From contig NZ_QCZG01000011.1 in NCBI RefSeq assembly GCF_003097615.1, positions 26,573-90,572 on the forward strand: 64,000 bases of DNA, given 5' to 3'. Position numbers and translations under genes: made by a program. The notes below the pieces were generated by a model. That model had not been told where the DNA came from. It ran no database searches and saw only the letters and a program-made list of their open reading frames with translations. Source of the DNA: Pueribacillus theae. Its GTDB lineage: Bacteria > Bacillota > Bacilli > Bacillales > UBA6769. Shown piece after piece: positions 28,565 through 36,770 of this stretch. Each line of letters opens with the position of its first letter. The first letter of the stretch is position 1.

Positions 28565-29600
28565 AATCGCTTGGCTGTATGTGCTGGGGGGAGCGCTTGT
28601 AGTTAGCGCAGTTCTTCTTGGTTTACTCGTAAGCAGTGTGAGTTTTCCTGTTAGCACGATTTTACATATCGTGTTAGAAAAAACGTTTGGGCTTGGCTTT
28701 CTTGACCCCATCGCCAAAAATGAAGAACTTATTATTTGGAATATCCGTTTGCCAAGAGTATTGCTTGCGCTTTGTGTTGGCGCCTCATTAGCCATAGCAG
28801 GCGCGGCATTTCAAGGGCTTTTACGCAATCCCCTAGCCGACCCGTACACAATCGGTGTATCATCTGGCGCTGCTTTAGGTGCAGTCGTCGTGCTATTCTT
28901 TCAAATAACGATTATCGGTTTGGGAAAATTCACCCTTCCAGTTGTGGCAATCATTAGTGGGTTAATCACGCTGGTAATTGTGTTTGGGCTTGTTCGTTTG
29001 AGTAACAAAAGCTTGGCGATTGAAACGATTATTTTGGCAGGCATTATCGTGGGCGCTTTTATCAGTGCCATCACTTCTTTGTTAATTTCGTTAGGCGACC
29101 GGGATGCCATGACACAAATCATCTATTGGTTATATGGAAGTGTCGCAATGAGAGGGTGGAGCCATGTGCAATTAATTTTTCCCTTTATGCTCGTGGGCGC
29201 GTTCATCCTTCTTTTCCATTATCGTGAATTGAATGCTCTGGCTTTAGGTGAGGAGGCCGCTGAACATATCGGCGTCAATGTGAAAAGGGGCAAAGTATGG
29301 ATTTTAATCGGAGCTTCTCTACTAACAGGGGCTGCGGTGGCTGTCTCAGGCTCGATTGGATTTGTCGGTCTTGTGATTCCGCACCTCGTTCGTCTTGTGA
29401 CAGGTCCGAATCATCATCACGTTCTTCCGCTGTCCATGTTAACCGGCGGTGCTTTCCTTATTTTGGCCGATTTATTGGCACGAACCGTTATTGCCCCGCA
29501 AGAATTGCCGATTGGGGTAGTGACAGCCATTATCGGCGCTCCCGTGTTTGCTTTCCTATTAATAAGAGAAAGAATTGGAAGAGGGGTTCATCATGATTAA
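28527..29600 (+). CDS. btuC: BtuC-like corrinoid ABC permease (second system)
   Basis: The product has about 357 residues of the FecCD family with LPRVLLALCVGASLAIAGAA and GFVGLVIPHLVRL. The start is uncertain: TTG 28527, 9 bases after GAAGGGG, is preferred, with TTG 28509 and 28518 as alternatives; all overlap the end of btuF. It overlaps btuD by 8 bases. Confidence 0.85.
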   Translation: MQNLSTRKRSKSKIAWLYVLGGALVVSAVLLGLLVSSVSFPVSTILHIVLEKTFGLGFLDPIAKNEELIIWNIRLPRVLLALCVGASLAIAGAAFQGLLRNPLADPYTIGVSSGAALGAVVVLFFQITIIGLGKFTLPVVAIISGLITLVIVFGLVRLSNKSLAIETIILAGIIVGAFISAITSLLISLGDRDAMTQIIYWLYGSVAMRGWSHVQLIFPFMLVGAFILLFHYRELNALALGEEAAEHIGVNVKRGKVWILIGASLLTGAAVAVSGSIGFVGLVIPHLVRLVTGPNHHHVLPLSMLTGGAFLILADLLARTVIAPQELPIGVVTAIIGAPVFAFLLIRERIGRGVHHD

Positions 29601-30402
29601 AATTGAAAATCTAGCAGGCGGATATTCAAAGACCCCGATTATTCATGATCTGAATTTGGAAATTAAAAAAGGGGAGTTTTTTGTTTTACTAGGGCCAAAT
29701 GGAAGCGGCAAATCAACGCTTTTCAAACTTATTACAGGCCGGTTGCCAATCCAAAATGGAAAAGTAACAATTGATGGAAAAGAAATTTCAGCTTTATCTA
29801 AGCTCGAAAAAGCAAGAAAAATTGCCGTTCTTCAACAGGAAATGCAAGTGACATTTGATTATACAGTGGAAGATATTATTAGCCTTGGCCGCTATCCTCA
29901 TCAAAAAGGAATGTTAAAAAGGCTTTCAACCTATGATCGTGAAATTATTGATCGCATGATGGAAATTACGAATGTTGAACAGTTTCGGTATATGCAATTT
30001 CGAACGATTAGCGGCGGTGAAAAACAGCGGGTGCTACTGGCAAAAGCATTGGCGCAAGAACCGGAAATTTTATTATTAGATGAACCGACAAATCATTTGG
30101 ATATCAAACATACGTTCAACATGTTAAATCTATTAAAAGAATGGCAGAAAACAAAAGGGTTAACGATTTTTGCGATTTTGCACGATTTAAATGTTGCGTC
30201 CCTCTATGCAAATCGAATAGGACTGCTTTATAACGGGACATTTTTGGACGTAGGGGATGTTGACCTCTTAAGAAACGAAGAACAATTAAAAAAGGTTTAC
30301 GAAGTGCAAATCAGCACGCAAACCCATCCGACAATTAATAAGCCGCAAATTTTTATGACACCAACTTATTTAACTCGTGAAGCTGTAAAAAACTCGAAAT
30401 AA
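29593..30402 (+). CDS. btuD: BtuD-like corrinoid ABC ATPase (second system)
   Basis: The product has 269 residues with Walker A GPNGSGKST, signature ISGGEKQR, Walker B LLLDEPTNHLD and switch His ILHDLN. ATG 29593 follows AGAGGGG; an upstream in-frame TTG is not better placed. It completes the second BtuFCD importer. Confidence 0.88.
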   Translation: MIKIENLAGGYSKTPIIHDLNLEIKKGEFFVLLGPNGSGKSTLFKLITGRLPIQNGKVTIDGKEISALSKLEKARKIAVLQQEMQVTFDYTVEDIISLGRYPHQKGMLKRLSTYDREIIDRMMEITNVEQFRYMQFRTISGGEKQRVLLAKALAQEPEILLLDEPTNHLDIKHTFNMLNLLKEWQKTKGLTIFAILHDLNVASLYANRIGLLYNGTFLDVGDVDLLRNEEQLKKVYEVQISTQTHPTINKPQIFMTPTYLTREAVKNSK

Positions 30403-30485
30403 GCTTGGTCAATATAGATGGAATAAAAGAATTTTAATTCACAGTTTGGTTTCACATAAGTAGATTGGAAAAGGAGGGAATACTA

Positions 30486-31868
30486 TTGGATGAACGAAGA
30501 ATTGTCGTTGCCGGTACAGGAAGCGGTGTCGGAAAAACAACGGTAACCATTGGGCTGATGTCAGCATTAAAGAAAAAAGGGCTAACTGTTCAAGGGTTTA
30601 AATGCGGGCCAGATTACATTGACCCATCGTATCATACAGCAGTAACCGGAAGAATTTCGCGCAACATAGACAGTTGGATGTTTCATGAGGATACAGTGCT
30701 TGATATTTTTGCTTATGGAAGTAAAGAAGCGGATATTTCGGTCATTGAAGGCGTGATGGGGTTTTTTGACGGGAAAGATCCGAGAACAAACAAAGGGAGC
30801 ACAGCTGAGATTAGTGTATTAACGAAAAGTCCAGTGCTCCTTATTGTGAATTGCGCAAGTATGGCGCGAAGCGCAGCAGCGATTGTCAAAGGGTTTCAAA
30901 CCCTCTCAGATGAGCCCGCGATCGTGGGGGTGATTGCCAATCAAGTGGGAAGCGAAGGACATTATAAGATCGTAAAGACAGCAATCGAACAAGAATGTGG
31001 CATTCCTGTGATTGGCTATTTGAAGCGCGAACAGAACATTGAAGTGCCGGAAAGACAACTTGGGCTCATCCCTTCCATTGAACGAGGAGATCTTGATCCT
31101 TTCTTCGATCGTTTAGGGGAGCTTATTCTTGAAACGGTTGATATTGACAAATTACTTGAATTATCGAAAGTGGAGCCTTTGCATGTGAATAACAGCTCCT
31201 CGCTATTTGAAAAAAAGAAAGATCCCTTTGTTAGAATTGCGGTTGCAAAAGACATGGCATTCCAGTCGTATTATCAAGAAAATTTAGAAATTCTGGCGTC
31301 TTACGGTGCGGAGCTTGTTTATTTTTCACCGTTAGCGGATGAAGCATTACCGAATGCAATCGATGGGATTTACATAGGGGGAAGCTTGCCAGAGGAATTT
31401 GTAAGCAAGCTTGAGGAAAATCAAATCGTGAAAACCTCCCTAAAAGAAGCGATTGAAAATGGCGTGCCGACGTTAGCTGAAGGCGGTGGGTTTATGTATT
31501 TAACGAACACGATTGAAACGACCGAAAAGAAAACGTATGGCATGGTCGGAATCATTCCAGGGAACATCAAAGTCGAATCAACTTTAAAGGCGATTGGGTA
31601 TAGGGAGGTCGAAGGCCAGCGCCATAACTTTTTGCTTCACGAAAACGAAATGGCCAGAGGGCATGAATTCCATTATACAACATTTCATTCTGAACAAGAT
31701 TTCCCGTATGCTTATGAAACAAAGGGGATGCGCGGAACAAAGAAGGAAGGCTTCTTAAAAAACAATCTCGTTGCAGGCTATACCCAGTTCCACTTTGCCT
31801 CAAACCCTAAAATGGCAGAAAATTGGATTCAAAAATGCCTTGAATACAAGGGTGGTTGCCATGAATAA
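30486..31868 (+). CDS. cbiA: Cobyrinate a,c-diamide synthase CbiA, GATase nucleophile replaced
   Basis: The product has 460 residues, full length for the family. The N-terminal ATP-binding half is intact (GTGSGVGKTTV P-loop, KCGPDYIDPSYH, EGVMGFFDG). The C-terminal glutaminase half is present, but the nucleophile motif normally written AECGG reads A331-E332-G333-G-G, so the Cys is Gly. The late His motif reads GYTQFHF (Gln434, His436), where the family usually has two His. Glutamine hydrolysis should therefore fail, while ATP-dependent amidation with free ammonia could persist. TTG 30486 is chosen because AAGGAGGG lies 8 bases upstream. It overlaps btuR by 8 bases. Confidence 0.92.
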   Translation: MDERRIVVAGTGSGVGKTTVTIGLMSALKKKGLTVQGFKCGPDYIDPSYHTAVTGRISRNIDSWMFHEDTVLDIFAYGSKEADISVIEGVMGFFDGKDPRTNKGSTAEISVLTKSPVLLIVNCASMARSAAAIVKGFQTLSDEPAIVGVIANQVGSEGHYKIVKTAIEQECGIPVIGYLKREQNIEVPERQLGLIPSIERGDLDPFFDRLGELILETVDIDKLLELSKVEPLHVNNSSSLFEKKKDPFVRIAVAKDMAFQSYYQENLEILASYGAELVYFSPLADEALPNAIDGIYIGGSLPEEFVSKLEENQIVKTSLKEAIENGVPTLAEGGGFMYLTNTIETTEKKTYGMVGIIPGNIKVESTLKAIGYREVEGQRHNFLLHENEMARGHEFHYTTFHSEQDFPYAYETKGMRGTKKEGFLKNNLVAGYTQFHFASNPKMAENWIQKCLEYKGGCHE

Positions 31869-32412
31869 AACGAAACAAAACCAAAGGGGGTTAACACTCG
31901 TTTATACAGGCGATGGCAAAGGAAAAACGACCGCTGCTCTAGGGATTGCATTGCGCAGCACAGGAAAAGAGATGAAAGTGAAAATTTTTCAATTCATTAA
32001 ATCTCCACAACGCAGCTATGGCGAACAGCGGGCATTCAAAAAATTGGGTGTTGAAATGATCCAGCTTGGCGTGGGATTTACTTGGACGAAGACACCTGAA
32101 GAACACCGGGAGGCGTTAAAAAAAGGATGGCCACTGGCAAAAGAAGCCGTCATGAGCGGGGAATATGATGTTATCATTTTAGATGAATTAAACAATGCCC
32201 TTTCTATTGATCGATTTCCGATCGATGATGTGTTGCCGCTTGATGAAGTGATTGATTTGATTCAAAATAGACCGTCCCATGTTCATTTGGTCATCACTGG
32301 AAGGAATGCAAAACAGGAAGTAAAAGACGCAGCCGATCTTGTTTCCGTTATTATGCCTGAAAAGCATTATTATGATGAAGGAATCACAGCTGTCAAAGGT
32401 TTGGAATTTTAA
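31861..32412 (+). CDS. btuR: Corrinoid adenosyltransferase BtuR/CobO
   Basis: The product has 183 residues. The P-loop TGDGKGKTTAALG and DVIILDELNNAL are CobO/BtuR signatures. It attaches the 5'-deoxyadenosyl group of ATP to cob(I)alamin or cobinamide. It starts inside cbiA (ATG 31861) and ends 2 bases before a miniature element. A second, unrelated adenosyltransferase (PduO type) is encoded at 43.2 kb. Confidence 0.93.
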   Translation: MNKTKQNQRGLTLVYTGDGKGKTTAALGIALRSTGKEMKVKIFQFIKSPQRSYGEQRAFKKLGVEMIQLGVGFTWTKTPEEHREALKKGWPLAKEAVMSGEYDVIILDELNNALSIDRFPIDDVLPLDEVIDLIQNRPSHVHLVITGRNAKQEVKDAADLVSVIMPEKHYYDEGITAVKGLEF

Positions 32413-32414
32413 TA

Positions 32415-32560
32415 GAGGATGTTCAAAAAGTCCGGAGGCTTACAGGAGGTAAGTCAGTTCGACGTTATCACAGGACGTGGTGTCTTTAGTCGAACTTCCT
32501 TATTGGCTGCGAATCTCTTCGTCAGCTTGCCTCTCGTTGTCCTCCTTTTTGAACACGCAC
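32415..32560 (-). mobile_element. Miniature inverted-repeat element, copy B (146 bp)
   Basis: This is the reverse orientation of copy A, with which it shares a nearly identical block of about 120 bases plus both ends. A block of about 135 bases present in A is absent here, and the junction falls at a GCAAG that is a direct repeat in A. The flanks show only an imperfect duplication (TAATA / TAGTA). The sugar transferase stop codon overlaps one end and btuR stops 2 bases before the other, so the element fills the whole convergent gap. Confidence 0.8.
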
Positions 32561-33228
32561 TAGTAAGAGCCTTTCGAACCAAATAACAGCAAGAAGGTCT
32601 TTAAAATAATCTTAATATCTGTGAGAATGGAACGGTGCTGGATGTACAACAAATCCAACGCTACTACCTTCTCGAAATCAAAATGCGCTCTGTTGCTCGT
32701 TTGCCATAATCCTGTGCAACCCGGCTTAACTAATAATCGCTGTTTATCGTACTCGCTATATTCCCGCACCTCGCTCGGAAGCGAAGGCCTAGGACCGACA
32801 AGGCTCATGTCGCCTTTTAATACATTCCAAATTTGGGGAAGTTCGTCAATGCTTGTTTTTCGAATGAATTTCCCTGTTTTTGTAATTCTTGGATCATGTT
32901 TTATTTTAAACAAAGGTCCAGTTGCTTCATTCCTTTCAAGGAGACTTTCTAATTTCTTCTCCGCATCAGGCACCATGGAGCGAAATTTGTACATCGTAAA
33001 TTCCTTGCCATCCTTTCCGACACGCACTTGCTTAAACAGAATCGGTTGGCAAGGGCTTTCCAATTTTATTCCAATTGCCACAATGATGAAGACCCATGAA
33101 AAAACGATAAGACCCAATAAGGCCCCAATGATATCCATTAACCTTTTGGCCAATAAATAACCCGGATCATCCTTTACAAGAATTTTCTGGGAGGTGAAGA
33201 TGCCGGGTTCCTCAACTCGGTTTGCCAA
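32560..33228 (-). CDS. Bacterial sugar transferase (initiating glycosyl-phosphate transferase)
   Basis: The product has 222 residues. One membrane helix (about 28-50) is followed by the conserved WcaJ/WbaP/EpsL catalytic region: FKQVRVGKDGKEFTMYKFRSM, RKTSIDELPQIWNVLKGDMS and VGPRP, then KPGCTGLWQ. Such enzymes move a sugar-1-phosphate onto undecaprenyl phosphate to start capsule or exopolysaccharide units. No other polysaccharide gene is nearby, so it is an orphan here. TTG 33228 lies behind GAGGAGGGA. The last residues (GSKGSY) and stop abut copy B of the repeat. Confidence 0.88.
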   Translation of the reverse strand: MANRVEEPGIFTSQKILVKDDPGYLLAKRLMDIIGALLGLIVFSWVFIIVAIGIKLESPCQPILFKQVRVGKDGKEFTMYKFRSMVPDAEKKLESLLERNEATGPLFKIKHDPRITKTGKFIRKTSIDELPQIWNVLKGDMSLVGPRPSLPSEVREYSEYDKQRLLVKPGCTGLWQTSNRAHFDFEKVVALDLLYIQHRSILTDIKIILKTFLLLFGSKGSY

Positions 33229-33385
33229 GAGGATTCCCTCCTCTTTTTTTCTTCACTCCATCTTACGGAAAAGAGATTTTTAGGGAAACGGCTTTTACCA
33301 CAATCCCAACGAATTGCAAACTTCATAGAAAAAGGTTGAAAGGGATCAACGGAACGCTGCCGGTGCTTCTGAATAATATAGATGC

Positions 33386-33417
33386 AAAAAAGACTTGCCA
33401 TCATTGGAAGGTAAGTC
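33386..33417 (-). terminator. Minus-strand terminator-like hairpin upstream of the sugar transferase
   Basis: Read on the minus strand, GACTTACC (33417-33410) pairs with GGCAAGTC (33399-33392), with a 10-base loop, and is followed by six T. No minus-strand gene ends here, so it may be a leader attenuator for the sugar transferase or the relic of a lost gene. Confidence 0.45.
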
Positions 33418-33441
33418 CTTGTATTTGACGGGGTGGTTGAC

Positions 33442-34347
33442 TTGAAACTGAACCGTTTAGTGTTTTTGTTCCGTTATTTTCCTACAAAACATCCCAGAAA
33501 TTATTTCAGCATGTTTTTTGGACTGCTCGGTTCTTTTTTTGGATTTGCAATATGGATCAATGATTTCTTGGGATTTGGTTCAGACAACATGGCTCAAATG
33601 GCAAAGCTTGAATCTACGATGTTTTTATTTATCCCCGCTTCACTGGCTGTCATTGCCGCTTTATGTCATAAAACCGATTTAAAGTGTTTGGCTTTTTTGT
33701 TGAGTTTACCTGTTTTAAGTGTTTACGGTACTTTCTCTCTTGCTTATGTTCCGTTTTTTTGCTATTTCATTTCCGTAGGCTTGATGTATAAAAAATCGTT
33801 AACAAAAAAAGAAAAAGAAGAATTGGAAGAAATGATTATTGGGCAAGTACAAATGATTGGAAAAGAAACTGCAGCGCAAATGAAAGAATTTGAAAATCAT
33901 TTGAAACTGCCGAATGAATTGAACGCTTTCACGTTTAAGAAAATTTATGAAACAAATTTGAAAGCAGCCAAAGAAATAAAACAGAACTATGACCATTTTA
34001 TAGAATCAAAAGGGTTAGCCTATGCCAATACGTACCGATTGGGAATTTTCTACCTGTTAACGAGAACAAATGGGCTTTGGGATTTAAAACAAACAATTGG
34101 AGATGACACCACGTATACATTCAAAGGTTCATTGAAAACGGGAGAATATATTGGAAACCACCATTTTGGCTATATCGGCAGGGCTGTTGGATTTAGCTGC
34201 AATGTTTTAAGGATTGCTGCAGGCATGTATCAAGTTTACTCAAGGACATCAAATTGGAAATATATTTTTTCCTATTTTGATGACCCAAAAGATTCAAAAG
34301 CCATTTCGGATGGGTGTACAGATTATGATCGCGGAGATTTTTTTTAA
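33442..34347 (+). CDS. Membrane protein with a C-terminal toxin-44-like domain
   Basis: The product has about 301 residues. Three to four hydrophobic segments lie in the first 110 residues, then a Lys/Glu-rich linker (about 112-150). A C-terminal domain of about 130 residues carries NGLWDLKQT, GNHHFGYIGRAVGFS, IAAGMYQVYS and FDDPKDSKAI. This order and wording resemble the polymorphic toxin type 44 family (predicted nuclease). The family call is from memory. No secretion-type leader beyond the membrane segments is seen. TTG 33442 suits GGGGTGG upstream; GTG 33433 is the alternative. A phage or exopolysaccharide-linked role cannot be excluded. Confidence 0.55.
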   Translation: MKLNRLVFLFRYFPTKHPRNYFSMFFGLLGSFFGFAIWINDFLGFGSDNMAQMAKLESTMFLFIPASLAVIAALCHKTDLKCLAFLLSLPVLSVYGTFSLAYVPFFCYFISVGLMYKKSLTKKEKEELEEMIIGQVQMIGKETAAQMKEFENHLKLPNELNAFTFKKIYETNLKAAKEIKQNYDHFIESKGLAYANTYRLGIFYLLTRTNGLWDLKQTIGDDTTYTFKGSLKTGEYIGNHHFGYIGRAVGFSCNVLRIAAGMYQVYSRTSNWKYIFSYFDDPKDSKAISDGCTDYDRGDFF

Positions 34348-34459
34348 TTAAAAAATCGGTGATTAAGCATAAGTACAAGCGCCAATACAAACGTTCTTTA
34401 TAAAAATAGAATGTGGTTAGGGGATGGTTATTTATTGAAGAATGGAGGAGGTGTATCAT

Positions 34460-34744
34460 TTGTACCCTGATCCTATCCTCATGAATACTTTTCGTGAAAA
34501 AATCAGAAATCCATTTTATTGGCATCGTGTCTGTCGAGTGATGTGGCCATACGCAAGAGGCTGTGACTTAAGGAATCCCCGTGTTGCGTACGGCATGGTT
34601 GACGGCTTGTCAGGTGCGTTAGATCACCCGATCACCCCGGAACAAAGAGAACAGGCAGCCTGCTGGCTGATGGGCTGCGGCATTGATCCCGCAAATCCTG
34701 TGCACAGAGGCAGAATGCTTTCCATGGTTCGCGGGATTTGGTAA
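34460..34744 (+). CDS. Small conserved-looking protein of unknown function
   Basis: The product has 94 residues, soluble, with many Trp, Pro, Cys and Arg (PFYWHRVCRVMWPYARGC; CWLMGCGIDP). TTG 34460 sits 6 bases after GGAGGAGGTG; the in-frame ATG 34442 has no ribosome-binding site. It is followed by a terminator at 34813-34850. It lies 112 bases after the toxin-44-like gene on the same strand, so an immunity or partner role is conceivable but unsupported by homology. Confidence 0.6.
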   Translation: MYPDPILMNTFREKIRNPFYWHRVCRVMWPYARGCDLRNPRVAYGMVDGLSGALDHPITPEQREQAACWLMGCGIDPANPVHRGRMLSMVRGIW

Positions 34745-34812
34745 AACACAGAAGGTGAAGCTTAGTTCCAATATTCGCTCCTGTTAGAAACCTTAACTTT
34801 TGAAATCAAATG

Positions 34813-34850
34813 AGGCTGCGGTCACATGCCATGACGCGCAGCCTTATTTC
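34813..34850. terminator. Hairpin between convergent genes
   Basis: AGGCTGCG (34813-34820) pairs with CGCAGCCT (34837-34844), followed by TATTTC. It lies between the 94-residue gene and hmp, which converge, and may serve both strands. Confidence 0.65.
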
Positions 34851-34856
34851 TAAATA

Positions 34857-36098
34857 TTAATTTGCGATTGCTTCAGGCTCTTTTTCAAGTGCCATTGCAG
34901 GGCCAAAGAATTCAAAGTGGATCCGATCTTCCGGCACGCCCCAATCTTCTAAAGCGTGTTTTACTGTACGCATAAAAGGAACAGGACCACAGAAGTAGAA
35001 GTGTGCTTCATTGGAAGGCAATATTTTTTTCAGCCAATCTAAATCAACATAACCTTCTTTCGCAAAGCAGCCGTTTTTGCGATCATCATCCGTCGGTTTT
35101 TCGTAACAGAAAAATGCGCGAACGTTTTCATTGTTATCGGCAACAGTATCGACATGCTTCTTCATAGCATGGTAGTTGCCATTGATAGCCGCATGGATGA
35201 AGGTTACTTCGCGGCGAGATCCTTTTTCAACCAATGTATTGAGCATGCTCATTAATGGGGTAAGTCCAACACCCCCGCTAATGAGAACGATAGGCAAGCC
35301 ATGCGATTCGTCAAGCGTAAAGTCACCCGCAGGGGCGCTTAACGGTAGAATATCTCCTTCTTTTACAACGTCATGTAAATAGGTTGAAACTTTCCCGTCA
35401 GGTTTGCCATTCATTCCTGTTTCTTTTTTGACGCTAATGCGGTAGTAATCTTTTCCTGGGGCATCGGACAAGCTGTATTGGCGGATATGTGTGTATGTTT
35501 CACCAGGGATTGATAGCTTTACACTAATGTATTGGCCAGGAAGGTAAGAAGCTATCGCTTGCTTATCTTCAGGCTGTAAGTAGAAAGAAGTAATAACATC
35601 GCTTTCCTTTACTTTTTTTACGACGATGAAATTGCGGAAATCTTTCCATCCGCCAGGCTGGTTTTCTGCGGCTTCATACATTTCTTTTTCTACAGTTATG
35701 AACGCATCAGCGATAACACCGTAAGCTTTTTTCCACGCTTCCATAATGTCATCAGTTGCCGCGTCGCCGAGCACATCTTTCATCGCAGCAAGCAAATTCT
35801 CGCCGACAATGGGATAATGCTCCGGCTTAATGCCAAGGCTTCGGTGTTTCTCGCCAATTTGTTTGACGACTGGAAGGATATTTCCTAAATTATCAATGTT
35901 TGCAGCAGCCGCATAAACGGCATTTGCAAGCGCTTGCTGCTGTCTTCCTTGCTTTTGGTTCGCATGGTTAAAAATATTCAATAATTCCGGGTGGTTTTCA
36001 AACATCATTTCATAAAAACGTTTCGTAATCGTTTGGCCATATTCTTCTAAAACGGGAACGGTAGATTTAATGATTTCAATCGTTTTTGCATCCAACAT
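34857..36098 (-). CDS. hmp: Flavohemoprotein, nitric oxide dioxygenase
   Basis: The product has 413 residues. It has a globin domain (1-140; distal FYEMMFENHPEL region and proximal His in GEKHRSLGIKPEHY), an FAD-binding ferredoxin-reductase domain (RQYSLSDAPGKDYYRISVK) and an NAD domain (GGVGLTPLMSML, YFCGPVPFM). It converts NO and O2 to nitrate. ATG 36098 follows AAGGAGTGA. An NsrR-like operator lies just upstream and nsrR is divergent, so the pair forms a nitrosative stress module. Confidence 0.95.
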   Translation of the reverse strand: MLDAKTIEIIKSTVPVLEEYGQTITKRFYEMMFENHPELLNIFNHANQKQGRQQQALANAVYAAAANIDNLGNILPVVKQIGEKHRSLGIKPEHYPIVGENLLAAMKDVLGDAATDDIMEAWKKAYGVIADAFITVEKEMYEAAENQPGGWKDFRNFIVVKKVKESDVITSFYLQPEDKQAIASYLPGQYISVKLSIPGETYTHIRQYSLSDAPGKDYYRISVKKETGMNGKPDGKVSTYLHDVVKEGDILPLSAPAGDFTLDESHGLPIVLISGGVGLTPLMSMLNTLVEKGSRREVTFIHAAINGNYHAMKKHVDTVADNNENVRAFFCYEKPTDDDRKNGCFAKEGYVDLDWLKKILPSNEAHFYFCGPVPFMRTVKHALEDWGVPEDRIHFEFFGPAMALEKEPEAIAN

Positions 36099-36161
36099 TA
36101 AAATCACTCCTTATTTGTTATCACTTTCTAATTCATTTATACCTCGAATAATTTTTAAAAG

Positions 36162-36182
36162 ATATATTTAAAATACATATTT
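36162..36182. promoter_or_regulatory. NsrR operator between hmp and nsrR
   Basis: ATATATTTAAAATACATAT is an imperfect palindrome matching the Bacillus NsrR site pattern (ATRTATYTTAAATATAT-like). It lies about 65 bases upstream of the hmp start, just upstream of a TATAAA -10-like box on the minus strand. Confidence 0.7.
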
Positions 36183-36289
36183 TAAAATCTGTCACATTTT
36201 CCTTCACAAAATGTTAATATCTTTAGCCGTAAGATTGGGTGTGGTAGGATATAAGAAAGCGGAGAAAACAGCGAAAAGAGGGGCTTTTT

Positions 36290-36730
36290 ATGCGTCTGAC
36301 ATACTATACTGATTATTCTTTAAGGGTGCTCATTTTTCTTGCGTTAAAGGAAAAAGGCATTCTCTCAAATATTAAAGAAATTTCAGAAGCATACAGCATT
36401 TCAAAAAACCATTTAACAAAAATCATTCATGAATTAGGCAAGCATGGCTATATTGAAACAATAAGGGGAAGGAATGGCGGAATCAGGCTGAAACGATTGC
36501 CGGAAGAAATAAATATCGGTGAACTTGTCCGCAGGACTGAAGAAGACTTTTATCTCCTTGAATGTTTTGATTCAGAAAAAAACACGTGTGTTCTTAGCCC
36601 AGCTTGCCGTTTGAAAAAAATGTTGAACGATGCAATGAACGCTTTTTTCCAAGAGCTTGATCAGTACACACTTGCTGATATTGCAACAAATAAAAATCAA
36701 CTTATCTCTCTATTGAGAGCAAATACGTAG
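36290..36730 (+). CDS. nsrR: NsrR: Rrf2-family nitric-oxide-sensing repressor
   Basis: The product has 146 residues. A winged helix (MRLTYYTDYSLRVLIFLAL; NIKEISEAYSISKNHLTKII) is followed by the three-Cys cluster motif ECFDSEKNTC...PAC that binds the Fe-S cluster in NsrR. Nitrosylation relieves repression of hmp and related genes. It is divergent from hmp with the operator between. GAGGGGC precedes ATG 36290. Confidence 0.92.
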   Translation: MRLTYYTDYSLRVLIFLALKEKGILSNIKEISEAYSISKNHLTKIIHELGKHGYIETIRGRNGGIRLKRLPEEINIGELVRRTEEDFYLLECFDSEKNTCVLSPACRLKKMLNDAMNAFFQELDQYTLADIATNKNQLISLLRANT

Positions 36731-36770
36731 TATAATAAAAAAGTAAGTTAAATTAAATACGTGCTAGAAG

